In this document: piece by piece, positions 1 to 10,300 of the stretch
Layout of the letters: every line of letters starts with the position of its first letter
Position numbering within the stretch: the first letter of the stretch is position 1
NCBI RefSeq assembly: GCF_030864355.1
Contig: NC_083398.1
Span: 310,001-374,000, forward strand
Source of the DNA: Cutaneotrichosporon cavernicola
Lineage: Eukaryota > Basidiomycota > Tremellomycetes > Trichosporonales > Trichosporonaceae
Direction of reading: 5' to 3'
Length of the DNA stretch: 64,000 bases
Program-made: the position numbers and the translations under genes
Notes under the pieces: model-generated
Databases searched by the model: none
What the model was told of the DNA's origin: nothing
What the model saw: the letters and a program-made list of their open reading frames with translations, nothing else

Positions 1-89
1 ATGCCGTGAAAGCCGTTCAGCCACATCACCTCCCAGACTGCTCCCTAATACAATATCATGTCTGTTTCAAAAACACTGCTTGCATCGTC

Positions 90-161
90 TCCTCCTTAGC
101 TCAGTTGGTAGAGCGCGACACTAGTAATGTCGAGGTCAGTCGTTCGAGTCGGCTAGGAGGA
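90..161 (+). tRNA. tRNA-Thr (anticodon AGU), intronless
   Basis: A complete 72-nt cloverleaf can be folded. The acceptor stem TCCTCCT pairs with AGGAGGA over 7 bp. The D arm is GCTC/GAGC, the anticodon stem CGACA/TGTCG encloses the loop CTAGTAA (anticodon AGT), the variable loop has 5 nt, and the T arm AGTCG/CGGCT encloses TTCGAGT. A T4 run at 175-178 fits a Pol III terminator. It decodes ACU/ACC threonine codons after A34 to inosine editing, by the usual eukaryotic rule. CCA is not encoded. Confidence 0.95.
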
Positions 162-1999
162 AGCAAAGTATCTCTTTTGCATCGATCCCCTTGTGCGAGC
201 CAATGCTTGTGGCAGCATCTGTTTGGAGGTGTGATTGACGGTCTGGCGATCGGCGTACCGGCAGCATACTGCCGGACAGGTTACTGATTGTTTAGATGGG
301 AGGTCAGAGGTCGGCAACCCAGTCCTTCCCGCCCATCCCACATCGAGACCGAGACCAGAGTGCCAAAAATGTATCTAACAGCGGCATAGATCAACTTGGG
401 CTGGTCGAGTGTCCAGACTGCAAACTGGTCTCACCAGAATGGTATGACTTGTCTCATCGGAAGTGCAACAACAAGGTGTTTAGTTGACCCAGTTCTTCCC
501 CTCAGAGCTATTCTTGACACACTTTTCCCAAGCCCAGAATCTTTATTCCCAGGGCAATAAATCTTGCCGCGTTTGGCCTGAGATCGCTCTGGATATCAGG
601 ATAGAACTCGAGCGCAGACCAGGAGACGAAGAAGCGAAAACGCGAAACGCCTCTAATCCTCGCGCAATCCACGCCACATGGCTTGATGGTGCGAGTAGAG
701 TAACCCTGATTCCAGTCGGGAAAGGGATCGGCCGATTGGGATTTGAGGGACGTGTACCCGAAAACCAAAACCCAAACATGCAGGGATGCGACTGGCATTA
801 CTCGACTCCATGCTTCGGATATGGAGTATTCAGAGATCCAGTTAACCTCAACGACTGACCGATGGGCGCGGGGCAGAAGAGAACAAAACAAAAATGGAGC
901 CGAGTAAGAGTCGAATATCTGGAGGGGAGGCTGGGTTGGTTGCCAAATGCTTGTGCTGAATTGATTCAAGGGAATGTAGATCTACACAGATAAATGTTAC
1001 TAAATTACTTGGATTTGCTGATCCGAAGATCAATGCCGAAATAGTGAAGCATCTGGGGGACCAGTTACGAGTCCCGGAGGCGGAGCTGTGGAACGAGGGC
1101 CAACCAGTATGGGGATGCACGTCAACGGAATTGGATACTATGCGACATCTGAGTACGCAGATATATGGACCCGATTTAAGGTTAGTTCAATTGTAAGGCT
1201 ATCAAGAGTATAAAGAATCAAGTTTGAGGCTCTGAAACTCTGAACGAACTGGAGGACGCGACAGGTGGATAGGCCAGGCTGCGGGGCCAGATCAAGCCCC
1301 CGCTTTCCCTCTCCAGGTAGCGGCGGCAGTTAAACGTTGAGTGCCTCAAGGTGAGTTACAGCGGCCTGTTCTTCAGCTAGCAGTGACCTCGAGCACGGTT
1401 GAGGCATACATGTCAGTCACACGTTCCGCCGATCCGCCAGCCGCCCGGGCCAGCTGTTCCACGCTTGTCACCCCATGCGCAGGTGTGGGTCTGCATCAGA
1501 GATCGGCACGAGGTCAAAGCGCATCCGGGCTGGAGGAGGTCGAGATGCGCTTTGATCACGAGGTAGCGGCTTTCATAATATGTTTACAACCGGTACGCGC
1601 ACTTGACGAGGTTGCCCTGCTGAGCTAGTTGGGCGATGGATGTCTGGCCACACTCGCAAGTTAATGAACCGCCCGCGGCCGCGGTCGGACGAGCTTGCTG
1701 TCAACCGGTTGAACCTCAAAGTGGGCCCAGTCGAGGCACGCGTGAGAGATGCCCCAACCGCACGCGGGCCGGAGACCAGGCTCGTCGGAATGTTGAGGCC
1801 GTGCCGGGAGCCTTGCCCTCTCCCTGATCGTCCTTTTCGACTGATACCATCACTGGTTTGCCCACGGTACTCTTCCTACCTCCGATGGCGAGCTTTCGGT
1901 GACGGTATGAGCTCGGGCCCATGATGCGGAGCCAGTTGGCGAGAACAAGAATCACGAGCTCGCCGCAAGCGCCACCCAGGCGTTGACAGCGAGGTCGGC
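162..1999. other. Gene-poor stretch downstream of tRNA-Thr
   Basis: About 1.8 kb with no open frame that looks like protein. Several frames of 60-150 codons are open on both strands, but they are low-complexity or mirror each other, lack splice-joined continuations and show no recognisable motif. No second tRNA or repeat was seen. It may hold untranslated or regulatory sequence for the gene ending at 2000. Confidence 0.5.
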
Positions 2000-2956
2000 C
2001 TACTTGGTGAAGTGCTCTGCGCCGCCCAGTCCAACCGTATAATCGGCGTACCTCTCCTCCCCAATCTGGCGCCGATACTCCTCCGCGCTAAAGCAGCGGA
2101 TCTTTTCTTCACCCTTCCCAGGCTCGAAAGCCAGCCTTGCAAGGCTGCGGAGGCATTCCCTCCTCCGAGCGGCCTTATGCTCTTGCCCGCCCCAAGTACG
2201 CAGGACCTCGACGTCCTCGGCTCTCGTCCCACGTGGAAAGAGGGCAGCGACATTCCCCCAGTCCACGAGGGTCACCGAGTGTCCATCGCAAACGACCCTC
2301 GCGAGATCGCCCATGAGCCGCGAGCCGAGACGCGCGCCGTGCGGCATGGACTCCATCTCCACCCGAAGGCAGCGAGTAAAGAGGAGGGTTAGGGCCGACG
2401 GTCCATAGTATCCGCTCGGTGGGAAGAATGCTAACGCAAGCCCTCCCCCCGTACCAGCTGCATAGTTGATCACGAGGGAGTCGGAGAGGAGCCAGCCGCG
2501 GAAGGGTTCTGGGCGACCTAAGTCGGCAGCCACTATAATGGTAGTAGGCGAGAAAGGGAGGGGAGCGTTCAGGTCGCCTACTATCCGGATCGTGTGTACA
2601 CCATCAAGGAGGACGCGGAGAGCGCACCGCGAAGTGCGGAGGTCGAGGCGATTCCCCAAATCCAAGACGCGTATGGCAGAGTACCGCCGCCGCATACCGG
2701 GTACGCTAGACCCCGCCGCGAGCGCGGTCATCTCGGGTCCCGTGAGGGAGCGGAGTGACCGGCGGCATGGGAAGACCACACATCCGTCCCGACCGGTGTG
2801 GGGTACGACGAGTCGCGTGCGTCGCGCGTAGATCGCCTCCACTTGTGCGAGCGCGGCGTGCGAGGCTGTCCGGAAGGCGTTGAGCGCATGCGCATCGGCA
2901 TGCGAGAGGATCAGATCGATGAGGTGTGGGTAGGCGCTGTGGTCTATGCTGAGCAT
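2000..2956 (-). CDS. F-box-like lineage-specific protein (318 aa)
   Basis: An uninterrupted frame starts at the ATG at 2956 and ends TAG. The frame stays open upstream, but this ATG gives an N-terminus (AYPHLIDLILSHA, then ALNAFRTAS) that aligns by eye with the gene at 44917-45801 (AFPHLVDAILANA, then ALECFRTTS). The first 45 residues have the helical Leu/Pro pattern of F-box-type domains, but a canonical F-box cannot be asserted. The middle shares IRVLDLG with IRVIEIE of the paralogue. There is no signal peptide or membrane segment. It is probably an intracellular adaptor of an expanded fungal family; partner and role are unknown. No intron was seen, unlike almost every conserved gene in the window. 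Confidence 0.7.
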   Translation of the reverse strand: MLSIDHSAYPHLIDLILSHADAHALNAFRTASHAALAQVEAIYARRTRLVVPHTGRDGCVVFPCRRSLRSLTGPEMTALAAGSSVPGMRRRYSAIRVLDLGNRLDLRTSRCALRVLLDGVHTIRIVGDLNAPLPFSPTTIIVAADLGRPEPFRGWLLSDSLVINYAAGTGGGLALAFFPPSGYYGPSALTLLFTRCLRVEMESMPHGARLGSRLMGDLARVVCDGHSVTLVDWGNVAALFPRGTRAEDVEVLRTWGGQEHKAARRRECLRSLARLAFEPGKGEEKIRCFSAEEYRRQIGEERYADYTVGLGGAEHFTK

Positions 2957-3407
2957 GGTGAGTAGAGATGGGAGGCAAGATGGGTGGCGCCAGGTCAGAT
3001 AAGCCCCACCACCAAAGTCGGAAGTCATGTGCCGGAACCAGTGACGGAGGGTACATTTGAGCCGGGACGTCATAGGCCTCATAGAGCTTTGCTAGGATCA
3101 CATACATGCATACTGTATTCCCAGAAGAACAGAAAGCCGACGCTCGTGTGCGTGAGCTGCGATTCAAGCTCGGCATCTACCTCATGTACACACGCAAGCC
3201 GGGCTGCATGCACGGAGTACGCACTGCTGCTACTAACCATGGTACTTCTTGTACCCTTATCCATGTGTGAACCAAAAATGGCGCCTGCGCTCACCGACTA
3301 CACGTGAATCAGGTGATTCCTGCTTCTGCCTCTTGCAGTCCAAGCAACGATCCCCCAAGCCTGTTCAACACCCAGAGTCCCAGCGGACAGGACGAACCTA
3401 AAAAGCT

Positions 3408-3485
3408 ACACTGACGGGGATTCGAACCCCGGTCAAGTGCTAATCCATTGGAAGGCACTTATGCTAACCACTACACTATCAGTGT
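3408..3485 (-). tRNA. tRNA-Gly (anticodon UCC) with 7-nt intron
   Basis: On the minus strand the acceptor stem ACACTGA pairs with TCAGTGT (7 bp). The D region TAGTGTAGTGGTTAGCAT is typical of tRNA-Gly, the anticodon stem is AGTGC/GCACT, and the T arm is CGGGG/CCCCG around TTCGAAT. The anticodon loop has 14 nt; removing 7 nt (about 3442-3448) one base after the anticodon leaves the normal loop CTTCCAA. Mature length is 71 nt. T5 follows the 3' end (3400-3404 in complement). The 5' base is A paired with U72 instead of the usual G1-C72. Confidence 0.93.
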
Positions 3486-4090
3486 GGCCACGATTAACAG
3501 GCAACGGTGAATCACCAGTCCCCGTGCTGCGGCCCAAGAATGCAGATTGAGAGCGATGCGTATTGTGAACGTCGTCCTGGGATCTGTCCTATCATTGCGG
3601 TATGAGCTCATCAGCTAAGAAAGTTGGTTGGCAGGCACACGGGGGGGGGCGGAACATCTGCGCTAGACGAGGGCACCAATTGCCAAGATCCTAAGCCGAC
3701 GAGGAAGGAAACAACCACACTTTGCTTTCGAACACTTCTCCTCGCCACGTCACTGTCCCGGTCTCGCCCACAGTGCATTTCGAGTGACCTCCCATGCCTC
3801 GTCATGCCACTACTTCCTGAGACCTTCAAGCAGCCTCTTCGTCATGCGACGGCCAAGTCGGTTTGCTGCTGACCAGGGTGAAGAGCTGGAGACGAGCGAG
3901 GCGGAAGGAAAGTCTCGGTGAGTCAAGGAACGTTCCGGTGAGTCTGGACAGACGTTGATGCCTCTTCTCCGGATCCCACAAGCTGCTGCGTGCCCATTTC
4001 GAACTTGGTACGGTCACTCACATTACTATGGCTATTACTGTGTGTCCGTTTGCCCTCATACCCCTGTCTATATCTACACGAAGCCCAAGC
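3486..4090. other. Spacer between tRNA-Gly and phosphatase 3' end
   Basis: About 600 bp without a supportable gene. It presumably holds the 3' UTR of the alkaline phosphatase gene and upstream sequence for the tRNA. A G9 run lies near 3643-3651. No repeats or RNA genes were recognised. Confidence 0.5.
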
Positions 4091-6348
4091 TTAAGGCTTG
4101 TACGGCTTGGTGACGTTGGAAGTGTGGCCGAGGCCGAGCGCCTCGGCAACGCGGAACGCGATGTCTACGTTGCCCATCACACCGCGGAAGAGCTCGTGGC
4201 CCGCGCTCCACGCGTAGATAGGGACGTCGACGAGCGAGTGAACACCCTGCCCGCTGTTGGGGTCGAGGTTGCCAGTCATTGCAAAGCCCTCGGGGCTGTC
4301 ATTGGGGTTGAAGAAGTAGCCCTGGGTCTTGTCCTGGCTGAGAGCGGACGGGATGCGCTCGTGCTCCTTGCTAACCTCGTAGTCCTCGCGGCGGTCGCTG
4401 ACTGCCGCGTACCCGTGCGCAATGGTGTAGCGGGGGTCCCAGGTGATGGGGAAGTGACCCTGGGGGTTCTCGAAGATCTCGTGCGTCGTCGGGCTCACGT
4501 CCTGCGGCACAACGTACGCGCTCAGGCCCGAGCGCTCGTACACGCCTACAGCGTTGCGCTTCTTGCGGTCCTCCTTCTGCTCCTTGAGGTACTTGGTGTC
4601 GGCCGAACCGAAGACGTCGAATCCGTGCCCGTGGTCGGCGGTGACAATGACGAGCGTCTCCTCAAGCTCGCCAATCTCCTTGAGATGTTCGAGGACAGCG
4701 CGGACGGTGTCGTCGAGCTCGAGAAGGTCACCCAGGGCACGGTCAACGTCGCCGACGTGCATGTTCTTGTCGATGAGCGCCGCCTCAGACATGAGCGCCC
4801 ATCCGGTGCGGCGCGCCTTGGCACGGGTGCTGAGGATGTCGATGGCCTTGAGCGTCATGTCCTTGAGACCCGGCTGGTCGTATGCGCCCTGGGTACCGTC
4901 CGCCTGGAGGGCGTACTTGAGCGTGTCGGTGTAGATATGCCTGTCAAGCCACGTCGAGACGTTGCCGCGGGTAAAAATGGCGAGCGCCCGGTCCTCGTTG
5001 GTGAACGCCTCGAGCTGCGTCTTGTTGAAGCCCACCTGGTAGCCGTGCTCGGCCCAGCGGTCGAACTGGTCGACATTGCCGTTGGCAGGCGACGCGATGA
5101 AGTTCTCCGCGCCGCCACCGAAGAGGACATCGATACCACCCCACGGGGTCCAGGAGTGGTTCATCGTCACACCGCTGAGGTACTGTTCAATGACGGTGTG
5201 GTACTGCGAACGCTGCGAGGTGTGAGCACACACAGCGGCGGGGGTGGCGTCCGCAATATAGGCCGAGGACACGGCTCCAACCTGGCCACCGGTAGTGCGG
5301 CGGAACATCTCAAAGATGGTCTCGACCTTGGCGTTGTTGTATGGCTTGCCTGTCGAGTCGGTGTAGGCGTTGAGGCCGTTGACCGTCATCTTGTGGCCAG
5401 TGAACAGCGCCGAGGCGCTGTTGGCCGAGTCGGTGATGAAGCTGTCGAGCGAGTGCGTCATCTGGGAGCCGTAACCCTGGGCCGAGTCGAATGCCATGTG
5501 CGTCTGGTACTTGCCGTTGACTGTCTTGTGCGCAAGGAGGCGCTGCCGTCAGACATGGACACGAAGGGTTCATATTTGTGAACTGGGCCTTGGAGCAGGT
5601 TGAGGTCAAACACAGAGTCGACCTCTACCAGGCACCTCGACTAACACCACCTCCATCAGGCACGTCAACAAACTCCACTGCTGATGGATGTCCATCATGT
5701 CGAGAAACACGGTCCTACCAAGCCATCAGTCCACTTACAGCTGCAGAGATCATTGATGTGGCCATGCCGTCACCGACAAAGAAGAGGAGGTTCTTGGCTT
5801 TGGCGCACTTGGGGATGGGGTTGACCTCCCACGTCGCCTCCTGAGTCTCACCACCGTTAAAGGTCAGGCGAACCTTGTAGCGGCCGGGCTTGTGCAGCTG
5901 GACGTTGCGGTAGCTCTTGGAGATGACGTTGACGGCGCTGGGCATCTTGGCTTCCTCGGCAAACAGGTCCTCGTACCAAGTGAAGTTGTAGGTTTCGGGC
6001 TTGGGGTCCTTGAGCCCAAAGAACTTGGTAACGTCCATGAGCTTGGAGCCCTTGCCCCCGATCTCAAGCTTGAAGTTTGGGTCGACCTTGCCACCGTTGT
6101 AAGCCTGCGAGCCGTTGATGGGCGCCTGGACTTCGACACGGATGTCGAACGTCTCTGCCAGTCAGTTCCGCCATCTCGACAACTAGGTGAAGTCGGCACG
6201 GGGAAGGTAACTCACGACCAGCGATGAAGTTAACCTGGTCGGGAGGGAACACGCATCCGAGCTTGGGGCACGCAGCAGTGCGGCGGAAAGTCTGGGCTTG
6301 GGCTGCCGTAGCAGCGAGCGCCGCCATAAGAAGCTGGACCGCCACCAT
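4091..6348 (-). CDS. Secreted alkaline phosphatase (666 aa, 3 exons)
   Basis: Spliced as complement(join(4091..5542, 5739..6154, 6216..6348)); phases match and the total is 667 codons. Residues 1-19 (MVAVQLLMAALAATAAQAQ) form a signal peptide. Family landmarks of the metal-dependent alkaline phosphatase superfamily are in order: FFVGDGM with metal ligand Asp173, FITDSANSAS with nucleophile Ser222 after Asp, and later TADHGHGFD with metal-binding Asp/His. It hydrolyses phosphate monoesters outside the cell or in the secretory pathway to release phosphate. The N-terminal 150 residues form an extra domain before the catalytic core, longer than vacuolar Pho8. Intron 2 (196 nt) is long for this genome. 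It is divergent from the PHO89 gene across a spacer rich in Pho4-type boxes, so phosphate-starvation induction is inferred. Exact substrate range is unknown. Confidence 0.9.
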
Positions 6349-8500
6349 TTTTGTACGTTCTTGATGATGTTGAAAGAGAGATACTCGCTGATCCCAGTAT
6401 TTGAAGCGGCCAAAACTCTCTCTTGCTCCAACGTGCTTACCCCACTGGTGTCGATTTTAGCTCGAGATCATGAGAGGCATCACCGTGGCATCACCACCTG
6501 CGGAGCAACCGTTCAGCAACAGCAGTGGGGATTGACAGTGGGATGGTTCTGCGTCAGGCACTGCGGTACTGCGAAGGAACGTGGGCTCCATGCGCGTGGT
6601 GGCCGGCGTAAGCAATGTGTCAAATGTTGCAGATAGGATGGTCGATGCAGGCGGCTGGAGGATGGTCTGTCTGAGCCTCAGGTGTGACCTCGATGGGCTG
6701 GTGACACATGTGCTGCCGATCCGGCTGCGACTAACTCAATTGGGACCGGGGGCTTTCGGTGGTTAATGCGCCATCAGTCTGTTCAGGAGGAGGCAAGTCG
6801 GCCCCAGTGGGCAGGCGACTCATGTCGGAGCACGAGCAGAGAAGCGACGCAAAGGTCCTGAGGGCATGTCTTCGTCAGCGGTTACTGTAGCCAGGGAGGA
6901 GATGCTAATGGACGTTGAGGCAGGGGGGCCTGTCAGAGGAAGAAAGATGGTCTGGTGGGGTGAGACGATGTACTGAGTGGCCCAGAGGAGTTGCAATGGG
7001 CCAACGAGCGCTGAAGGTGCGCAGTGCATGCTCGCTGCCTCCCGACAATCCCGAGAGGGCACCTCGGATGCCACGTATTGGATACATCCGCTGTATGAGG
7101 AGGCCGCTCGTGAGCCATGCTGGCTTGGTTTCCTCGCACGTGTGGTTTCAGAAGCTCCACGCTAGCTCGGCAACTCACACACACGTTCGTTCCAGGTGTG
7201 CGGTACAAAAAGTCGGCATCGCTGAACTACTCACCCTTAGATGCAACCATGGCGTCCAGGGTGGCCCACGAGACCCATGAGGCCAAAGAGTCACATTGTG
7301 ATATGTTGTGCGGACTGGCTGACGCAATGGCGACCGTTGTGATGGAGAGAGATGGAGGTCGAAAGCTGAGTTGACGTTTGAAAACACGTTCGTGACACAT
7401 GGCCCTTATCTGGGTTTTACGCCCGGTGCCTGAAGTGTCTCACTCCGAGGTGACATTCCCCCTCGGCTTCGGCATTCCAAGCTTTGTCGTTGGGCGGCTT
7501 TGCTCTCGGGTTGCGATTTGGATCCTTAACCCATCTTCGGCTGCACCACGGATCTCCAGCTGGAACGTTGGACCTTATGGCGACACATGCCGTTGATTGG
7601 GTCTCTGTTCATTAAGTCGTCTGCCAGCCGAAGTCGACTGGGTTACGGAGAGGATGAGCTTGCCCGCGGCATCCTAGGGTTCGAGAGGCTAGATGGTGGC
7701 GGCAAAAAAGGTGGTATCGCACATTGGTAGGGCCGACAGGTCTTCTTGCGAGAAGCGGCGTGAGCGGGTGCATTGTACGCAGCAGCGTACATGCGGACAT
7801 TTCCCGCTCGCATCGGAGCATGCGTTGGCTGACACATAGTGTTCGGCAATCAACTCCTCCTTCTGGAGTCACTTGGACGACGTGGTGGCTGCGATGAGCC
7901 AGGCTCCGACCACTCCTCCCACGCTTAGCAACTGCACCCAGTAAACCCCAACCCTGGCCTAGTCCAGCTGGTCTCGTGATGCCAAGCGCGTTGAAATTCT
8001 TGCTCAGCAGGTTAATCTACTCCACGATCGTCGGAAGAGACTGCATTGAATGGAGGCGGACATTGGCGCATCACATGGCCGACCACTGGCTCCATCGCGG
8101 CTGAAATACTCCCCTGATTCAATTCGCAAAGCAGGATCGAGAAATGGACGATGGACGCGGACGCTCCAAGATGGTCGGTTTCGTCGGGGTGCCTAGCGCC
8201 AAGACCGCCGAGCACAACTGTCCAGAAACGTGTGCTGCAAAAGCAAGTCGCCAATCCGCTGAGTGGCAGTATGCACGTTCACTGACTTTTTTTTTTCGAT
8301 GCACACTAGTATCCACAGCAATGTATGCGACTCTAGGGGAGCTATCGGCGCGGTCGCATGACCGTCCGGGAGGTACTTAATGCTGAGGCGGCGGTGCTGG
8401 CTCAACATTCCCATCAGCTACCTGCCTAGCCGAGCCTAGCCTCCAAGACCACCTGTTAACAACTCGAGAACCCCCAGTGGGCCCGACACTCTCCTTGACG
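6349..8500. promoter_or_regulatory. Divergent phosphate-gene promoter region with CACGTG/CACGTT cluster
   Basis: This 2.15-kb spacer separates the phosphatase start (6348) from the symporter start (8501). Pho4-type sites read on either strand are: AACGTG 6430-6435 and 6578-6583, CACGTG 7137-7142, CACGTT 7192-7197 and 7385-7390, AACGTG 8227-8232, CACGTT 8274-8279. In ascomycete yeasts CACGTG and CACGTT are high- and lower-affinity Pho4 sites; use by this organism is inference. Two lie within about 230 bp of the phosphatase ATG and two within about 275 bp of the symporter ATG. Short open frames inside (for example near 6915-7280) show no family features and no credible splicing, so no gene is called. 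Confidence 0.55.
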
Positions 8501-10300
8501 ATGCCGACGCTTCATCAGTACGACTATATCTTCGCCATTGCTGTCCTCGCCGCGGCATTGGACGCATACAACATCGGTGAGCATCATGTCACGTCTAGAA
8601 GACCGCGGCATTGGAAAGAGCCACTCTCTGACAACCCAGGTGCCAACGATGTGGCAAACTCTTTCGCGACGTCCGTGTCGTCGCGCTCTCTTACGATGAA
8701 GCAGGCGTGTGTTCTCGCTGCTTTGTGCGAGTTCCTCGGCGCCATCCTCGTCGGTGCAAAGGTCTCTGGCACCATTAAGAACGGTATTATTTCGCTTTCT
8801 ACTTTCAACGGCAACGCCGGTGTCCAAATGCTTGGCTTCACCTGTGCTCTCGTTGCTTCCGCCACTTGGCTCATGATCGCCACCAGGAACTCGTGGCCTG
8901 TTTCTACTACCTACTCGATCGTCTCGGCGCTTGCCGGTGTCGGTGTTGCCCTCGGCGGTCCCGAGGTCGTCCAGTGGGGTTGGAACGGCGGCAAGGGTCT
9001 CGGCACAATCTTCGCCGGCTTCGGTATCGCTCCCTCCATTGCCGCTGGCTTTGGCGCGATTGTCTACTTGGTCACCAAGTACGCCGTCCTCGTCCGCAAG
9101 AACCCCATTCGTAACGCTCTCTACATCTCGCCCATCTACTTCTTCACCGTTACTGCGGTACTTACCATGTCGATTGTTTACAAGGGCTCGCCTGCTCTCA
9201 AGCTCGACAAGCTCCCCCAGGTGACTGTCGCGCTCGCCATTGTCATCACTGCTCTCGTTGTTTCCATTCTCTCCGTCCTTTTCTGGCTCCCCTACGTCTA
9301 CTGTAAGGTCGTCCGCAAGGACTACACCCTCCGCTTCTGGCACTTTTTCTACGGCCCCTTCCTCTGGCGCCGCCAGGCTCCTGCCGACGCCTCCGAGATC
9401 GTTGCCGGCCACGTTCCCGACTACCGTGTCCGGGACCGTGACTGCGCCCAGGGTGCCGAGCCAACCGCCAGCGTCCCCAACCACGAGCTCACTCCTCAGG
9501 GCTCGACTGAGCGCGAGAAGGATGTCGAGTTCGACGCCGTTCCCCAGGAGCCCCAGCCCGGCGCCCCTGCCGCTCTCGCCGAGGTCGAGGACGAGTACAC
9601 CACCCCCCAGATCGAGGGCCCCTGGATTCTTCCCCGAAACCTCTGGATCATCTTCCGCTACAAGATCCTCGGCGCGCTCACAAAGGGTGTCAACTACGAC
9701 GTGCACGCCGCTCAGGCAGGCAAGGGTGGCAAGGAGGCTGAGCGCATTGCCCACATGCACCAGCAGGTCGACCAGTACGGCAACGAGGCTGAGCACCTCT
9801 ACTCGTTCCTCCAGGTTCTTACTGCTTGCACCAACTCGTTCGCTCACGGCGCCAACGACGTCGCCAACGCCATCGGCCCCTTCTCTGCCATCTATTACGT
9901 CTGGTCTAACGGCGTCGTTACCCCCAAGGACACGCCTACCCCCACATGGGTTCTTGCTTTCGGTGGCGCCATGATCGTCATCGGTCTCGCTACCTACGGC
10001 TACAACATGATGTCGGCGCTCGGTAACCGTCTTACTCTTATGTCTCCCTCGCGTGGCTTCTCGATGGAGCTCGGCGCATCCATTACCGTCCTCCTCGCTT
10101 CGCAGTATGGTATCCCCGTCTCCACCACCATGTGCATTACCGGTGCCACTGCTGGTGTCGGCCTGGTGTCGGGTGGGCCCAAGGCTATCAACTGGCGCGC
10201 GTTCGGCTGGATCTTCCTTGGTTGGGTCCTCACCGTGCCTGTGGCCGGTACCGCTGCAGGATGCCTTACGGGTCTGTTCATCAACTCGCCCCACTGGTAG
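8501..10300 (+). CDS. PHO89: PHO89-type sodium/phosphate symporter (578 aa, 2 exons)
   Basis: Spliced as join(8501..8576, 8640..10300), 579 codons. The join restores NIGANDVANSFAT, the first PHO4/Pit-family signature; the second copy, HGANDVANAIGPF, lies in the C-terminal half. This inverted duplication is diagnostic of the PiT family. About 10-12 hydrophobic segments flank a hydrophilic central loop (roughly residues 290-390) rich in Glu, Pro and Gln. It imports inorganic phosphate with a cation (Na+ in the yeast orthologue) at the plasma membrane. The ATG at 8501 is the first in frame; upstream in-frame codons are not ATG. The 63-nt intron is a multiple of three and lacks a stop. It pairs functionally with the divergent phosphatase: one frees phosphate, the other imports it. 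Confidence 0.94.
   Translation: MPTLHQYDYIFAIAVLAAALDAYNIGEHHVTSRRPRHWKEPLSDNPGANDVANSFATSVSSRSLTMKQACVLAALCEFLGAILVGAKVSGTIKNGIISLSTFNGNAGVQMLGFTCALVASATWLMIATRNSWPVSTTYSIVSALAGVGVALGGPEVVQWGWNGGKGLGTIFAGFGIAPSIAAGFGAIVYLVTKYAVLVRKNPIRNALYISPIYFFTVTAVLTMSIVYKGSPALKLDKLPQVTVALAIVITALVVSILSVLFWLPYVYCKVVRKDYTLRFWHFFYGPFLWRRQAPADASEIVAGHVPDYRVRDRDCAQGAEPTASVPNHELTPQGSTEREKDVEFDAVPQEPQPGAPAALAEVEDEYTTPQIEGPWILPRNLWIIFRYKILGALTKGVNYDVHAAQAGKGGKEAERIAHMHQQVDQYGNEAEHLYSFLQVLTACTNSFAHGANDVANAIGPFSAIYYVWSNGVVTPKDTPTPTWVLAFGGAMIVIGLATYGYNMMSALGNRLTLMSPSRGFSMELGASITVLLASQYGIPVSTTMCITGATAGVGLVSGGPKAINWRAFGWIFLGWVLTVPVAGTAAGCLTGLFINSPHW

Noticed and set aside
484..969. Overlapping frames of 124 and 153 codons on both strands near the left end
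   Set aside because: Neither has signal, domain or splice continuation; kept as unassigned sequence.
4028..5581. 517-codon open frame on the plus strand opposite the alkaline phosphatase
   Set aside because: It mirrors exon 3 of the phosphatase. Strong GC bias at third positions removes stops on the opposite strand; the translation is a Val/Leu/Arg-rich artefact with no family motif.
8456..10294. 612-codon open frame on the minus strand opposite PHO89
   Set aside because: An antisense shadow created by codon bias; Gly/Asp/Glu-rich with no motif, while the plus strand carries the full PiT signatures.
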